Source of the DNA: Mangrovitalea sediminis
Lineage (GTDB): Bacteria > Pseudomonadota > Gammaproteobacteria > Pseudomonadales > Oleiphilaceae
Assembly (NCBI RefSeq): GCF_002514725.1
Contig: NZ_NTLB01000004.1
Coordinates: 62,001-126,000 of the forward strand
DNA: 64,000 bases
Direction: 5' to 3'
Shown here: in pieces, positions 39,764-48,527 of the stretch
Layout: each line of letters begins with the position of its first letter
Position numbering within the stretch: the first letter of the stretch is position 1
The notes under the pieces: generated by a model
Told to the model about the DNA's origin: nothing
What the model saw: only the letters and a program-made list of their open reading frames with translations
Database searches by the model: none
Made by a program: the position numbers and the translations under genes

Positions 39764-40066
39764 TCAGGGCGCCTCGGCCATCACGTCAGCCCATTCCGGG
39801 TGCCGCTCGTACTGTGCCCTCACATAGGGACACTGGGGAACGATCCGATAACCGCCGGCCCGCGCGTCTGCAATCAGACGCTCCACCAGCACACGTCCCA
39901 CACCCCTGCCCTGCATGGCATCAGGTACGCCGGTATGAACAGCCACCATCAAATCCTTACGCAGCCAGCGGTAATCCAGCACCGCTGGCTCCTCAATGCC
40001 GTCCAGGCGGACCACATAGCGGCCTTTTTCGCCGAGATTTTCCTGCAATACCGTTAGATCGCTCAT
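39764..40066 (-). CDS. GNAT-type N-acetyltransferase (Acetyltransf_CG family)
   Basis: A 100-aa short GNAT of the YidJ/Gtn10-like family. The N-terminal strands GRYVVRLDGIEEPAVLDYRW, the HTGVPDAMQGRGVGRVLVE acetyl-CoA loop and a C-terminal VPQCPYVRAQYERHPEWADV are family landmarks. The ATG at 40066 has GGGAGG upstream and gives a normal family length. A cytochrome fragment follows its stop in frame. Confidence 0.9.
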   Translation of the reverse strand: MSDLTVLQENLGEKGRYVVRLDGIEEPAVLDYRWLRKDLMVAVHTGVPDAMQGRGVGRVLVERLIADARAGGYRIVPQCPYVRAQYERHPEWADVMAEAP

Positions 40067-40138
40067 TTGACGCCTCCCTGGCTTCCCTATTTTGGGAAGC
40101 CTCATTGCCAGCCAGAACCCGTCATCGCCGGGCAACCA

Positions 40139-40837
40139 CTAAGCCACCATATCGAAAACCAGGATCTCAGCCCGATCGCCATCGGTAAACCGTAGGCTAT
40201 CGACATCCTTCAAGGCAGCACCGTCACCGGTTGCCAGCTTTTCGCCGTTCAGCGAAAGGCCACCGCGAACCACCTGTACCCAGGCGATACGGCCGGCTGC
40301 GATCGGCAGTTCCAAAGGTTCGCTACCATCCAGTTTCGCTGCATAGAGGTTGACGTCCTGATGGATCAACACCGAGCCGTCACGCCCATCGGCACTGCCG
40401 ACCAGCCGCAACCGTCCATCCAGTTCCTCCGGCGCAAACGCCTTCTGCTCGTAGCTCGGCGTCAGCCCCTGTTCCGCAGGCATGATCCAGATTTGCAGGA
40501 AGTGCACCGGTTCCTCCTCGGAATGGTTGTATTCGCTGTGACGAATACCGGTGCCGGCCGTCATCCGTTGCACCTCACCGGGCACGATGATCGAGCCGGT
40601 GCCCAGGCTGTCCTTATGCTCCAGGGCGCCATCGATGACATAGGAAATGATCTCCATGTCCCGGTGACCATGGGTATCGAAGCCGGCCCCCGGCGTTACC
40701 CGGTCTTCGTTGATGACCCGCAAAGGGCCAAACCCCATATGGGCCGGATCGAAATAGTGGCCGAAGGAAAACGTATGCTTGGACTTCAACCAACCGAAAC
40801 TGGCATCACCACGATCTGCTGCTCGCCGAATATACAT
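40139..40837 (-). CDS. Pirin family protein (YhhW-like quercetinase)
   Basis: A 232-aa bicupin of the pirin family. The N-terminal cupin has FDTHGHRDMEIISYVIDGAL with metal-binding His residues and later HSEYNHSEEEPVHFLQIWI; the C-terminal cupin begins at about residue 145. YhhW-type pirins show quercetin dioxygenase activity. Divergent from a LysR-type gene 146 bases away, the standard arrangement in which the regulator controls the pirin gene. Confidence 0.94.
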   Translation of the reverse strand: MYIRRAADRGDASFGWLKSKHTFSFGHYFDPAHMGFGPLRVINEDRVTPGAGFDTHGHRDMEIISYVIDGALEHKDSLGTGSIIVPGEVQRMTAGTGIRHSEYNHSEEEPVHFLQIWIMPAEQGLTPSYEQKAFAPEELDGRLRLVGSADGRDGSVLIHQDVNLYAAKLDGSEPLELPIAAGRIAWVQVVRGGLSLNGEKLATGDGAALKDVDSLRFTDGDRAEILVFDMVA

Positions 40838-40983
40838 GAGGTCTCCTCCTTGGGTTGTATCGTCGCTTTGTCGCTAGAGAACAGCATAATCCAGGCATAA
40901 AATTAGACAATACATACAACATAAGCCTTTGTGTCGCCTAATATGCAACAATCAAAGTAATGCGATCTTTTGGAGACCAGGCG

Positions 40984-41895
40984 ATGGATAAATTTGCGAG
41001 CTTGAATGCCTTCCGACAGGTGGTCGAATCCGGCAGTTTTGCGCAGGCAGCGCGGGAACTCGGCCTGTCCCGCTCGCAAGTGAATCGCCTGGTCATTAAC
41101 CTGGAAGACGATCTGGGGGTGAGTCTGCTGGTCCGCACCACCCGCCACGTTGGGCTGACCCCGGCGGGGCAGGCCTTTTACGAGCGGGCCCGCAGTATTC
41201 TCAACGAGCTGAGTGAAGCGGAACATCAGATCCAGTCTGATCAGGAAGAACCCCAGGGCGACATCAAGATCAACGCCCCGATGTCCTTCGGCATCCTGCA
41301 CCTGGGGCCGGCGCTGATCGATTTCATGAAACGGTACCCGCGCATACGGGTGCACCTGGCGCTAAACGATCACTTCGTCGACCCGGTATCGGAAGGGTTC
41401 GATATCACGGTCCGGATTGCGGAACACCGGGAGCAACCCTCGCTGATCGACCATGAAATCGTCGAAGTGAAACGCATTCTGTGTGCGGCGCCGGACTTTC
41501 TCGCGGAACACGGCACCCCTGCGGCCATTCAGGACCTGTCAGCCCTCCCCTGCCTGCATTACGGTAACCTACTGGCAGGCGGTAGCTGGCACTTGTTCGG
41601 TCCGGAAGGTAGCGTTCAGGTGAGGGTTAACGGAGTGCTCTGCTCGAACAACGCGGAGGTACTGAGGGACGCCGCCATCAACGGCCTGGGAGTTGCGCTG
41701 CTGCCAACCTTTATTGTCGGACCGGAGCTGCAGACGGGTCGCCTGGTCTCCGTACTCCCCGACTACCATGCGCAGCCTATATACCTGCGCATGATCTATG
41801 CCCCCAACCGGCATCTCTCGGCACGGATCCGGCTTCTGGTGAAATTCGTGCAGGCGCGATTCGGAGACCGGCCCTACTGGGATCTGGTCGAATAG
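40984..41895 (+). CDS. LysR-family transcriptional regulator
   Basis: A 303-aa regulator. The N-terminal winged helix reads LNAFRQVVESGSFAQAAREL and LSRSQVNRLVINLEDDLGVS; the C-terminal co-inducer domain has the LysR substrate-binding fold and AAINGLGVALLPTFIV. The ATG at 40984 starts MDKFASLNAF, the usual LysR spacing. It probably controls the divergent pirin gene and itself. Confidence 0.94.
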   Translation: MDKFASLNAFRQVVESGSFAQAARELGLSRSQVNRLVINLEDDLGVSLLVRTTRHVGLTPAGQAFYERARSILNELSEAEHQIQSDQEEPQGDIKINAPMSFGILHLGPALIDFMKRYPRIRVHLALNDHFVDPVSEGFDITVRIAEHREQPSLIDHEIVEVKRILCAAPDFLAEHGTPAAIQDLSALPCLHYGNLLAGGSWHLFGPEGSVQVRVNGVLCSNNAEVLRDAAINGLGVALLPTFIVGPELQTGRLVSVLPDYHAQPIYLRMIYAPNRHLSARIRLLVKFVQARFGDRPYWDLVE

Positions 41896-41899
41896 CGTT

Positions 41900-42562
41900 T
41901 CAGCCCGTCAGGTGGCCGGTTTTGACGAATAACAAGGCGCCATCGTCCAGGGTATAGGGGCGATGCTGGCTGAGATGCGGGCTGCGCAGCCAGCTTCCCC
42001 GGGGGTATGCGCCATGCTCGTCATGGAAGGTCCCGTTCAAGACAAAGATCTCTTCGCCACCCCAATGGCAGTGGGCATCGAACCTGGTGTTCGGCGCCCA
42101 GCGCACCAGCGCCACACGCTCGGCGCCATGCTGGTGAAGCGGTTGTACCGACACGCCCGGTGCCCGCCCAGGCAACCACTGACCGCGATGGGTGTCGCGC
42201 ACGACCGGTACCTGGTCCTCAGGGGAAAACTGGCAAAGTTTGACGAGTATCTGCGCACCGTCCTTTCCAATGCGGGGGGCGTGGCGGGTCCCGATGGGAT
42301 TGCGCACATAGGTACCGGCCGGATAGCGTCCATGTTCATCGGCGAATTCGCCCGCCAGCACCAGAAACTCCTCACCCCCTCCATGGGTATGGGCCGGGAA
42401 AGCCGACTGGGGTAGATAGCGGACCAACGACGTGGCACGGGCAACCTCATCACCCACCCGGTCCAACATCATACGTTCCACCCCTTTTGCGGGCGATGGT
42501 ACCCACTGATAATCGTCCGGCCGGATCACGGCACGCTGGGTGAAATCGGCATTCAATTGCAT
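41900..42562 (-). CDS. Double-cupin protein (ChrR-like cupin domains)
   Basis: A 220-aa protein with two tandem ChrR-type cupins: HTHGGGEEFLVLAGEFADEH in the first and HCHWGGEEIFVLNGTFHDEH in the second, both followed by the tract YP.G..(V/L)R(N/S)P and a His that completes a metal site. The zinc-binding sigma-inhibitor domain of true ChrR is absent and no ECF sigma gene is near, so this is more likely a metal-dependent enzyme or sensor. Start ATG at 42562 (MQLNADFTQRAV). Confidence 0.88.
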   Translation of the reverse strand: MQLNADFTQRAVIRPDDYQWVPSPAKGVERMMLDRVGDEVARATSLVRYLPQSAFPAHTHGGGEEFLVLAGEFADEHGRYPAGTYVRNPIGTRHAPRIGKDGAQILVKLCQFSPEDQVPVVRDTHRGQWLPGRAPGVSVQPLHQHGAERVALVRWAPNTRFDAHCHWGGEEIFVLNGTFHDEHGAYPRGSWLRSPHLSQHRPYTLDDGALLFVKTGHLTG

Positions 42563-42642
42563 GGTTCCCCCTCTCCCTTGCGGGAAATAACCTGATGTCA
42601 GCTTACGGTGCCGGAACGGCAACGGACCACGACCCAGATCAA

Positions 42643-42954
42643 TTATCTGGTCGTATCGTAGAGACGCTGGAAAACTGCCGGGTCAAACCCGGTCATGGGT
42701 TTGCCGCCGACCAGGATGAAAGGTGTTCCCCTGGCGCCAAGACGGCGAAACATGGCCAGCGCTTTAGGGTCCTTGTCGATATCAAAGGACAGGTAACGGA
42801 TATGATGGTCCCTGAAGTACTGCTCCGCACCCAGGCACGCCGGGCAGAAATCCTGAGTAAACATGTACACCGAGGGTTGCGCCGTCGCGGCCTCCCCCGC
42901 CCGCAGGGGCAGCGAAAACAGCCAGACCATCAGCAACAGGACAGTCTTTTTCAT
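42643..42954 (-). CDS. Secreted glutaredoxin-like protein
   Basis: A 103-aa thioredoxin-fold protein. The N-terminal KKTVLLLMVWLFSLPLRAGEA is a signal peptide; the active site is FTQDFCPACLGAEQYF (CPAC), with TPFILVGG providing the cis-Pro loop. Glutaredoxin-type active site but periplasmic, so it probably works with a Dsb-type donor rather than glutathione. ATG at 42954 chosen over the upstream in-frame ATG because it opens the signal peptide. Confidence 0.85.
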   Translation of the reverse strand: MKKTVLLLMVWLFSLPLRAGEAATAQPSVYMFTQDFCPACLGAEQYFRDHHIRYLSFDIDKDPKALAMFRRLGARGTPFILVGGKPMTGFDPAVFQRLYDTTR

Positions 42955-43028
42955 GGCAGTTATGATGCCTTTGTGGAAAAGTGAACCCGCATTGGGGCGC
43001 CCCATATTCTAGTCATTCAGGAGGCAAC

Positions 43029-43739
43029 ATGACGACCCCGGACAGGGAAACCATCCAGGTTCTGGCTTTCGACGTCTTCGGTACTGTGGTCGACTGGCAT
43101 GGCAGTGTGGCCCGGGAAGTGGAAAGCCTGGGCCTCAACATCGACGCAGATGCATTCGCCCTGGCATGGCGCGCCGGCTACAAACCAGCCATGGCACGGG
43201 TGATGTCCGGCGAGCTCGGCTGGACCCTGATCGACGACCTGCACCGACTGATCCTCGACCAGATCCTGGAGACCTTCGGCGTCACCGGGCTGACCGAAGA
43301 TCAGAAACGCCACCTCAACAAGGTCTGGCACCGGCTCGATCCCTGGCCGGACACCCTGGCCGGACTCCACCGGCTGAAGTCCCGTTATATGTTGTGCACC
43401 CTCTCCAACGGCAATCTCGGCCTGCTCGCCAATATGGCGAAACGCGCCGGGCTGCCCTGGGACTGCATCCTCTCCGCCGAGGTCTTCCGCAAGTACAAAC
43501 CTGACCCGGACACCTACCTTGGTGTGGCCAGGGTGTTCGATGTGCCACCGTCGGCCGTCATGCTGGTCGCCGCCCATCAGGAAGACCTTGAAGCAGCACG
43601 CCAGTGCGGATTACAGACCGCCTACATCGAGCGGCCGCGGGAATTCGGCCCCTCCCGGGACAAGGACATCAGCCCTCACCCAGACAACACCTATCATGCC
43701 CGCGACCTGATGGATCTCGCCGATCAGCTGGAAGGCTGA
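43029..43739 (+). CDS. Haloacid dehalogenase, type II
   Basis: A 236-aa (S)-2-haloacid dehalogenase-like HAD hydrolase. Motif [14 protein letters not shown] (nucleophile Asp), motif [12 protein letters not shown], the conserved [16 protein letters not shown] and [25 protein letters not shown] are the hallmarks of L-DEX-type enzymes. The ATG at 43029 has AGGAGGCA upstream. Its 3' end overlaps the convergent GMC gene by 16 bases. Confidence 0.92.
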   Translation: MTTPDRETIQVLAFDVFGTVVDWHGSVAREVESLGLNIDADAFALAWRAGYKPAMARVMSGELGWTLIDDLHRLILDQILETFGVTGLTEDQKRHLNKVWHRLDPWPDTLAGLHRLKSRYMLCTLSNGNLGLLANMAKRAGLPWDCILSAEVFRKYKPDPDTYLGVARVFDVPPSAVMLVAAHQEDLEAARQCGLQTAYIERPREFGPSRDKDISPHPDNTYHARDLMDLADQLEG

Positions 43740-45334
43740 TCGGCACGGATCAGGTCCACCGCCTTTTCCGCAATCATGATGGTCGGCGCATTGGTATTGC
43801 CGCCGATAATGGTCGGCATGATCGACGCGTCCACTACCCGCAGCCCCTCCACCCCGCGCACCTTGAGATCCGGCCCCACCACTGCGGTATCGTCGACACC
43901 CATGCGGCAGGTACCCACGGGGTGATACACCGTATCCACCCGCTTACGCAGAATGGCACGAATCTCGTCGTCACTTTTTACATTCGCGGTAAACAGGTCT
44001 CCCGTCATGAATCGCGCCAGGGCCGGTGCCTTCATCAGTCGTTCGGTCATCTTGTAGCCCTCGACCATCTGCGCCATATCATCCGGATCTTTCAGGAAGG
44101 CAGGGTCGATCAGCGGCGCCGAGTCAGCGTTGGCGTCCTTGAGGCGGACACTGCCGACACTTTTCGGCCGCAGCAGGCAGACGTGGCAGGAAAAACCATG
44201 ACCGGTGTGCAGGGTGCGCGCATGGTCATCCACCAGGGCTATCACAAAGTGCAACTGGATGTTGGGAGCCGCCAGCGACGGGTCCGTTTTCAGGAAGCCA
44301 CCACCTTCCGCGAAATTCGATGAAATCAGTCCACGCCGCTCTCGCCGATAGCGGGCAATCTGCTTTAGCAGGTGCCAGCCCCCCTTGGGTGACAAACCCA
44401 GCAGGTTATCGTCCCGCGACTTGTAGGCGAAGATGAAATCCGGGTGGTCACGCAGGTTCTTTCCCACCTCCGGCAGATCATGAACGACAGGAATCCCGTG
44501 GACCTTCAACTCGTCGGCATCGCCGATTCCTGACAGCATCAGCACCTGGGGCGACTGCAGGGCACCGGCGCTGAGCAGCACCTCCTTGCGCGCCCGCACC
44601 TGCCGCAACTGGCCGTTCTGACGAAATTCGACACCGACCGCCCGCTTGCCCTCGAACAGGATACGCTGAACATGGGCCCCGGTTTCCACCTGGAGATTCG
44701 AGCGCTTGCCCAGATGGGGCTGCAGATAGCCGCGAAAACTGCTCCAGCGTTCGCCGTTCTGCTGGGTAACCTGATAGATGCCGACACCTTCCTGCTCGGG
44801 CCCGTTGAAATCGTCGTTGATGGGATAACCGACCTGACGCGCGGCCTCGAGGTAGTAATCCTGAAAAGGATTATCCGTCTGCAGCTTGCTGACACTGAGA
44901 GGGCCACCCCGACCGTGCCAGTCGTTGTGAATGTCGTGATTGTTCTCGGATTTCTTGAAGTAAGGCAGGACCTCGTCGAAGGACCAGCCGGTATTGCCCA
45001 ATTCGGCCCAGCGATCGTAGTCGGAGCGATGCCCCCGGATATAAACCATGGCGTTGATCGCCGATGAACCACCCAGCACCTTGCCCCTGGGCTGAAATCC
45101 CTTTCGGCCGTCGAGACCGTCCTGCGGCACCGTTTCGAAGGCCCAGTTGTTGATTTTCTTGGGCACCATCAGGACCACTGCCGCCGGTGTCGTGATCAGC
45201 CAGTGGTCGCCTTTGCCGGCACCGCTCTCCAGCAAGGTCACCGAAGTCCCTGCATCCTCCGTCAAGCGGCCAGCCAGCACGCAACCTGCCGAACCACCAC
45301 CGATAACGACGTAATCCGTAACCGATTCAGACAT
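43724..45334 (-). CDS. GMC-family FAD oxidoreductase (alcohol/choline dehydrogenase-like)
   Basis: A 536-aa flavoprotein. The FAD-binding [15 protein letters not shown] is followed by [14 protein letters not shown] (GMC signature 1) and [18 protein letters not shown] (signature 2); the C-terminal active-site region has [11 protein letters not shown] and [15 protein letters not shown]. It is closest in type to membrane-associated AlkJ-like alcohol dehydrogenases and choline dehydrogenase; the substrate cannot be fixed. The AlkK-like ligase and aldehyde dehydrogenase at 46.9-50.3 kb make a primary alcohol plausible. Confidence 0.93.
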   Translation of the reverse strand: MSESVTDYVVIGGGSAGCVLAGRLTEDAGTSVTLLESGAGKGDHWLITTPAAVVLMVPKKINNWAFETVPQDGLDGRKGFQPRGKVLGGSSAINAMVYIRGHRSDYDRWAELGNTGWSFDEVLPYFKKSENNHDIHNDWHGRGGPLSVSKLQTDNPFQDYYLEAARQVGYPINDDFNGPEQEGVGIYQVTQQNGERWSSFRGYLQPHLGKRSNLQVETGAHVQRILFEGKRAVGVEFRQNGQLRQVRARKEVLLSAGALQSPQVLMLSGIGDADELKVHGIPVVHDLPEVGKNLRDHPDFIFAYKSRDDNLLGLSPKGGWHLLKQIARYRRERRGLISSNFAEGGGFLKTDPSLAAPNIQLHFVIALVDDHARTLHTGHGFSCHVCLLRPKSVGSVRLKDANADSAPLIDPAFLKDPDDMAQMVEGYKMTERLMKAPALARFMTGDLFTANVKSDDEIRAILRKRVDTVYHPVGTCRMGVDDTAVVGPDLKVRGVEGLRVVDASIMPTIIGGNTNAPTIMIAEKAVDLIRADQPSS

Positions 45335-45444
45335 CCTGAAACCCTCTTGTTGTTGTTTTTGAAGGAGTGCCGAGACACGACATCCCTATCGGCGGCCGGG
45401 TCATGACGGCCACCCTGTCATACCGGATCAGTTCCAGAGGAAAC

Positions 45445-45470
45445 AACGGCGTTCAGGTTTGAACGCCGTT
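45445..45470 (-). terminator. Terminator hairpin after the deacetylase-like gene
   Basis: AACGGCGTTCA (45445-45455) and TGAACGCCGTT (45460-45470) form a perfect 11-bp stem with a 4-base loop. It lies 16 bases beyond the stop at 45486 and is followed on the minus strand by GTTTCC, only a weak U-tract. It separates the deacetylase-like gene from the GMC gene. Confidence 0.7.
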
Positions 45471-45485
45471 CAGACCGCCGAACAT

Positions 45486-46502
45486 CTACCCATTGAGTCC
45501 CTTGAAGAAGGCACCGACATTCTGCGCCAGACCTTCGAGATAATAACCACCTTCCTGCACCACCAACGTCGGTACGCCGGCGTCGGCAAAACGCGCCCCC
45601 AGTCGCTGGAGGCCGTCAGTGGAGACGGAGACCTTTGCCTGCGGGTCGTCGCGATAGATATCAAAGCCCAGCGGCAGCACCAAGACATCGGGGGCGAACA
45701 GCTTCAGCGCCGTCATGGCTTCGTCGACACGGGCGAAGAACACCGATTCATCCGAACCATGCGGCATCGGCAGGTTGATATTGAAACCTTCGCCGGCTCC
45801 GGCACCACGCTCTTCCTCATAACCCGCCACCACCGGATAGAAGTTGGTGGGATCGCCATGCACCGAGATATAGAGCACGTCGTTACGCTCATAGAAGATT
45901 TCCTGAATGCCCTGCCCGTGGTGCATATCCGTATCCAGGATGGCGACGCGGGAAAATTTCTTGCGCAGGGCTTCGGCAGCGATAGCGGCATTGTTCAGGT
46001 AACAGAAACCGCCTGCCGCATCGCGACGGGCATGGTGTCCCGGCGGCCGGCACAGCGCATAGGCGCGTGAGTCGCCGGCCAGGATACGGTCCGCGGCGGA
46101 TAACGCCGATTGCGCTGACCAGTAGGCAGCGTCCCACGTGAAGGGCCCGATAGGGCAACTGCCATCCGCCAGGTAAAAGGCAGCCTCAGCCAGAATCCCT
46201 TTCCGCGGATTTGGCGAGCGCACGAAGACATTGGACATGACCTCGTCGCCCCAGTCGTCCGGAATCTCCTTCCAGCGGCGATGGGCGGATTCCAGAAACC
46301 GCAGATACCCCAGATCATGGATGGCGGAGATCGGTGCCATCCCATGGTCGCTGGGTGGGGAGACGTTGTATCCCGACAGCGACAGCCCTTCCAATAAATG
46401 TTCAGTGCGCTCGGGGATTTCCTGGGGTGCCCGCATCTGGCCGCGGGACAGATAGGTACGGGGAACATGACGTTTCTGATCGGGGTGATAGAACACCTGC
46501 AT
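45486..46502 (-). CDS. Histone-deacetylase-family protein (acetylpolyamine amidohydrolase-like)
   Basis: A 338-aa zinc hydrolase of the class II HDAC/acetylpolyamine amidohydrolase family. LCRPPGHHARRDAAGGFCYLNN holds the catalytic His pair, ILDTDMHHGQGIQEIFY holds the zinc-binding Asp and His, and LPLGFDIYRDDPQA supplies the second Asp region. APAH enzymes deacetylate N-acetylated polyamines. The substitution DTDMHH for the more common DxDVHH is typical of APAH-like members. Confidence 0.93.
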   Translation of the reverse strand: MQVFYHPDQKRHVPRTYLSRGQMRAPQEIPERTEHLLEGLSLSGYNVSPPSDHGMAPISAIHDLGYLRFLESAHRRWKEIPDDWGDEVMSNVFVRSPNPRKGILAEAAFYLADGSCPIGPFTWDAAYWSAQSALSAADRILAGDSRAYALCRPPGHHARRDAAGGFCYLNNAAIAAEALRKKFSRVAILDTDMHHGQGIQEIFYERNDVLYISVHGDPTNFYPVVAGYEEERGAGAGEGFNINLPMPHGSDESVFFARVDEAMTALKLFAPDVLVLPLGFDIYRDDPQAKVSVSTDGLQRLGARFADAGVPTLVVQEGGYYLEGLAQNVGAFFKGLNG

Positions 46503-46724
46503 GAGTTAGCCTCCCTTCTCCATTGGCGTCACGTTCGAGGGTAGCGCCTAAGCGGCACGCGAAACAAACCTCGCGTTCGCGGGTGTCATTACCGGCGACC
46601 TCTTCCGCACTCTAACCAAAATCTGGACGCTCGACCAAATTTTATTTGACAACATTCATGAATCGGTGAACTCTCGAACCCAACAACAATAATATTCGGC
46701 CAAGAGGCCGGCAGGAGGATCTCC

Positions 46725-46883
46725 ATGTGCGACGGACACGAACACCATGTCATGCCTCCGGGCAGGCACCCCCCATCGACGTATTCATCCCGGACTCCCG
46801 GCACGTCCACCACAGGCACAGCACGCCCGTTTCCAGCCTCATCGACACCGACACTTTTCCGGCACAACGCCATTCCGACATAA
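46725..46883 (+). CDS. Possible 52-aa leader ORF with strong ribosome site
   Basis: An open frame of 52 codons, beginning MCDGHEHHVMPPGRHPPSTY and otherwise rich in Thr, Ser and Pro. Its ATG has an ideal AGGAGG six bases upstream, better than most real genes here, and its TAA lies inside the ribosome site (AAGGAG) of the AlkK-like gene. The His/Cys start recalls N-termini of some Tat-exported enzymes, so it may be a decayed or frameshifted gene, a leader peptide, or chance. No other gene is visible in 46503-46895. Confidence 0.3.
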   Translation: MCDGHEHHVMPPGRHPPSTYSSRTPGTSTTGTARPFPASSTPTLFRHNAIPT

Positions 46884-46895
46884 GGAGCGGTACCC

Positions 46896-48527
46896 ATGCT
46901 TGGCCAAATGATGCAGCAACCCCTGCTGATCAGTGCTCAAATCGCCCACGCAGCGCGTTATCACCATGACACTGAAATCGTCTCCGTCGAAACCAGCGGC
47001 GGCAAACACCGCACAACGTACGGCGAAGTGGAAAGGCGTTCCCGCAAGCTCGCGTCGGCCCTGCTCGATCTCGGCCTCGAAGCGGGCGACCGGGTCGCCA
47101 CCCTGGCCTGGAATAACTATCGTCACCTGGAAATCTATTTTGGCGTTTCCGGTGCCGGTCTCGTGTGTCACACGATCAATCCGAGGCTATTTGCCGACCA
47201 GCTGGTCTATATCATCAACCATGCCCAGGACCGTGTACTGTTTGTCGACAAGACCTTCCTGCCCATCGTGCAGGGCATCCGCGACCGCCTGGAGCACCTC
47301 GAACACCTGATTCTTCTGAGTGCGGAAGATGCCGACGCCAGCGAGGCCCTACCCGGCATCGGTTTCTATGACGAACTGGTCGAGCGCGGCAGTGAAGACT
47401 ATGTCTGGCCGACCTTCGATGAGAACACCGCCTCCAGTCTCTGCTACACATCAGGCACTACCGGCAACCCGAAAGGGGCGCTTTACTCCCACCGCTCCAC
47501 GGTGCTGCATTCCCTGGCCATCGCCCTGCCCGACAGCATGTGCCTGAGTGCCCGCGACTGCATGATGCCGGTCGTGCCCATGTTTCACGTCAATGCCTGG
47601 GGCATCCCCTACGCCGCGGCCATGATGGGCTGCAAACTGGTTTTGCCGGGCCCGAACCTCGACGGCGTCAGTCTGAAGAATCTGATCAACGGCGAGCAGG
47701 TCACTATTGCCGCCGGTGTTCCCACACTCTGGCAGGGCCTGATCAGCGCCCTTAAAGAGTCGGGTGAAACGGTGCCCAGCCTCAACCGCACCGTGATCGG
47801 CGGCTCTGCTTGCCCACCCTGGATGATCGAATCCCTGTATCGCGACTACGGTGTCGAAACCCTGCACGCCTGGGGCATGACCGAACTCAGCCCGGTCGGC
47901 TCCGTGAATACCCTGCTGCACAAGCATTCCCGGCTGTCCGAAGACGAGCAGCTGGTAATGCGCCGTGGCCAAGGCCGTCCACCGTTCGGAATAGACCTCA
48001 AGATCATGGACGACCAGGGCAACGACCTGCCCCGCGACGGCCAGGCACAGGGCGACCTTTATGCCAAGGGCCACTGGGTGATCAACGGCTACTTTGACGT
48101 CGCCGACGCGCCGCCCCATAGGGACGGCTGGTTTCCCACCGGGGATGTCGCAGTGATCGACGCGGACGGCTACGTCACCATCAAGGACCGCTCGAAAGAC
48201 ATCATCAAGTCCGGCGGCGAATGGATCAGCTCTGTCGAACTGGAGAGTCTGGCTGCCGGCTTCGAGGGCATTGCCGATGCCGCTGTCATCGCCGCCAAGC
48301 ACCCGAAATGGGATGAGCGGCCGCTGCTGATTGTCGTCCCGGAAGCCTCTTCCACACTGACCGAGGACGATGTGATGGCCTTGTTCGAAGGCAAGGTGGC
48401 GTCCTGGCAAAAGCCGGATGCCGTCATTTTTGTCGAGGCACTACCTCGCAACGCAACCGGCAAGATCCGCAAGAATCAGCTGCGTGAGATTTATGAGGAT
48501 TATCTGCTCAAAGGGGATGCCTCATGA
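46896..48527 (+). CDS. AlkK-like medium/long-chain fatty-acid CoA ligase
   Basis: A 543-aa ANL-superfamily acyl-CoA synthetase. The ATP loop reads LCYTSGTTGNPKGALYSH; MFHVNAWGIPYAA and HAWGMTELSPVGS are typical of AlkK-type medium-chain enzymes; the hinge GWFPTGDVAVIDADGYVTI and catalytic Lys in LPRNATGKIRKNQL complete it. It overlaps the aldehyde dehydrogenase gene by four bases. Activates the acid made by the aldehyde dehydrogenase for beta-oxidation (inference). Confidence 0.93.
   Translation: MLGQMMQQPLLISAQIAHAARYHHDTEIVSVETSGGKHRTTYGEVERRSRKLASALLDLGLEAGDRVATLAWNNYRHLEIYFGVSGAGLVCHTINPRLFADQLVYIINHAQDRVLFVDKTFLPIVQGIRDRLEHLEHLILLSAEDADASEALPGIGFYDELVERGSEDYVWPTFDENTASSLCYTSGTTGNPKGALYSHRSTVLHSLAIALPDSMCLSARDCMMPVVPMFHVNAWGIPYAAAMMGCKLVLPGPNLDGVSLKNLINGEQVTIAAGVPTLWQGLISALKESGETVPSLNRTVIGGSACPPWMIESLYRDYGVETLHAWGMTELSPVGSVNTLLHKHSRLSEDEQLVMRRGQGRPPFGIDLKIMDDQGNDLPRDGQAQGDLYAKGHWVINGYFDVADAPPHRDGWFPTGDVAVIDADGYVTIKDRSKDIIKSGGEWISSVELESLAAGFEGIADAAVIAAKHPKWDERPLLIVVPEASSTLTEDDVMALFEGKVASWQKPDAVIFVEALPRNATGKIRKNQLREIYEDYLLKGDAS

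Noticed and set aside
39468-39827. 119-codon plus-strand ORF
   Set aside because: Runs antisense through the cytochrome remnant and the GNAT 3' end with no ribosome site or domain.
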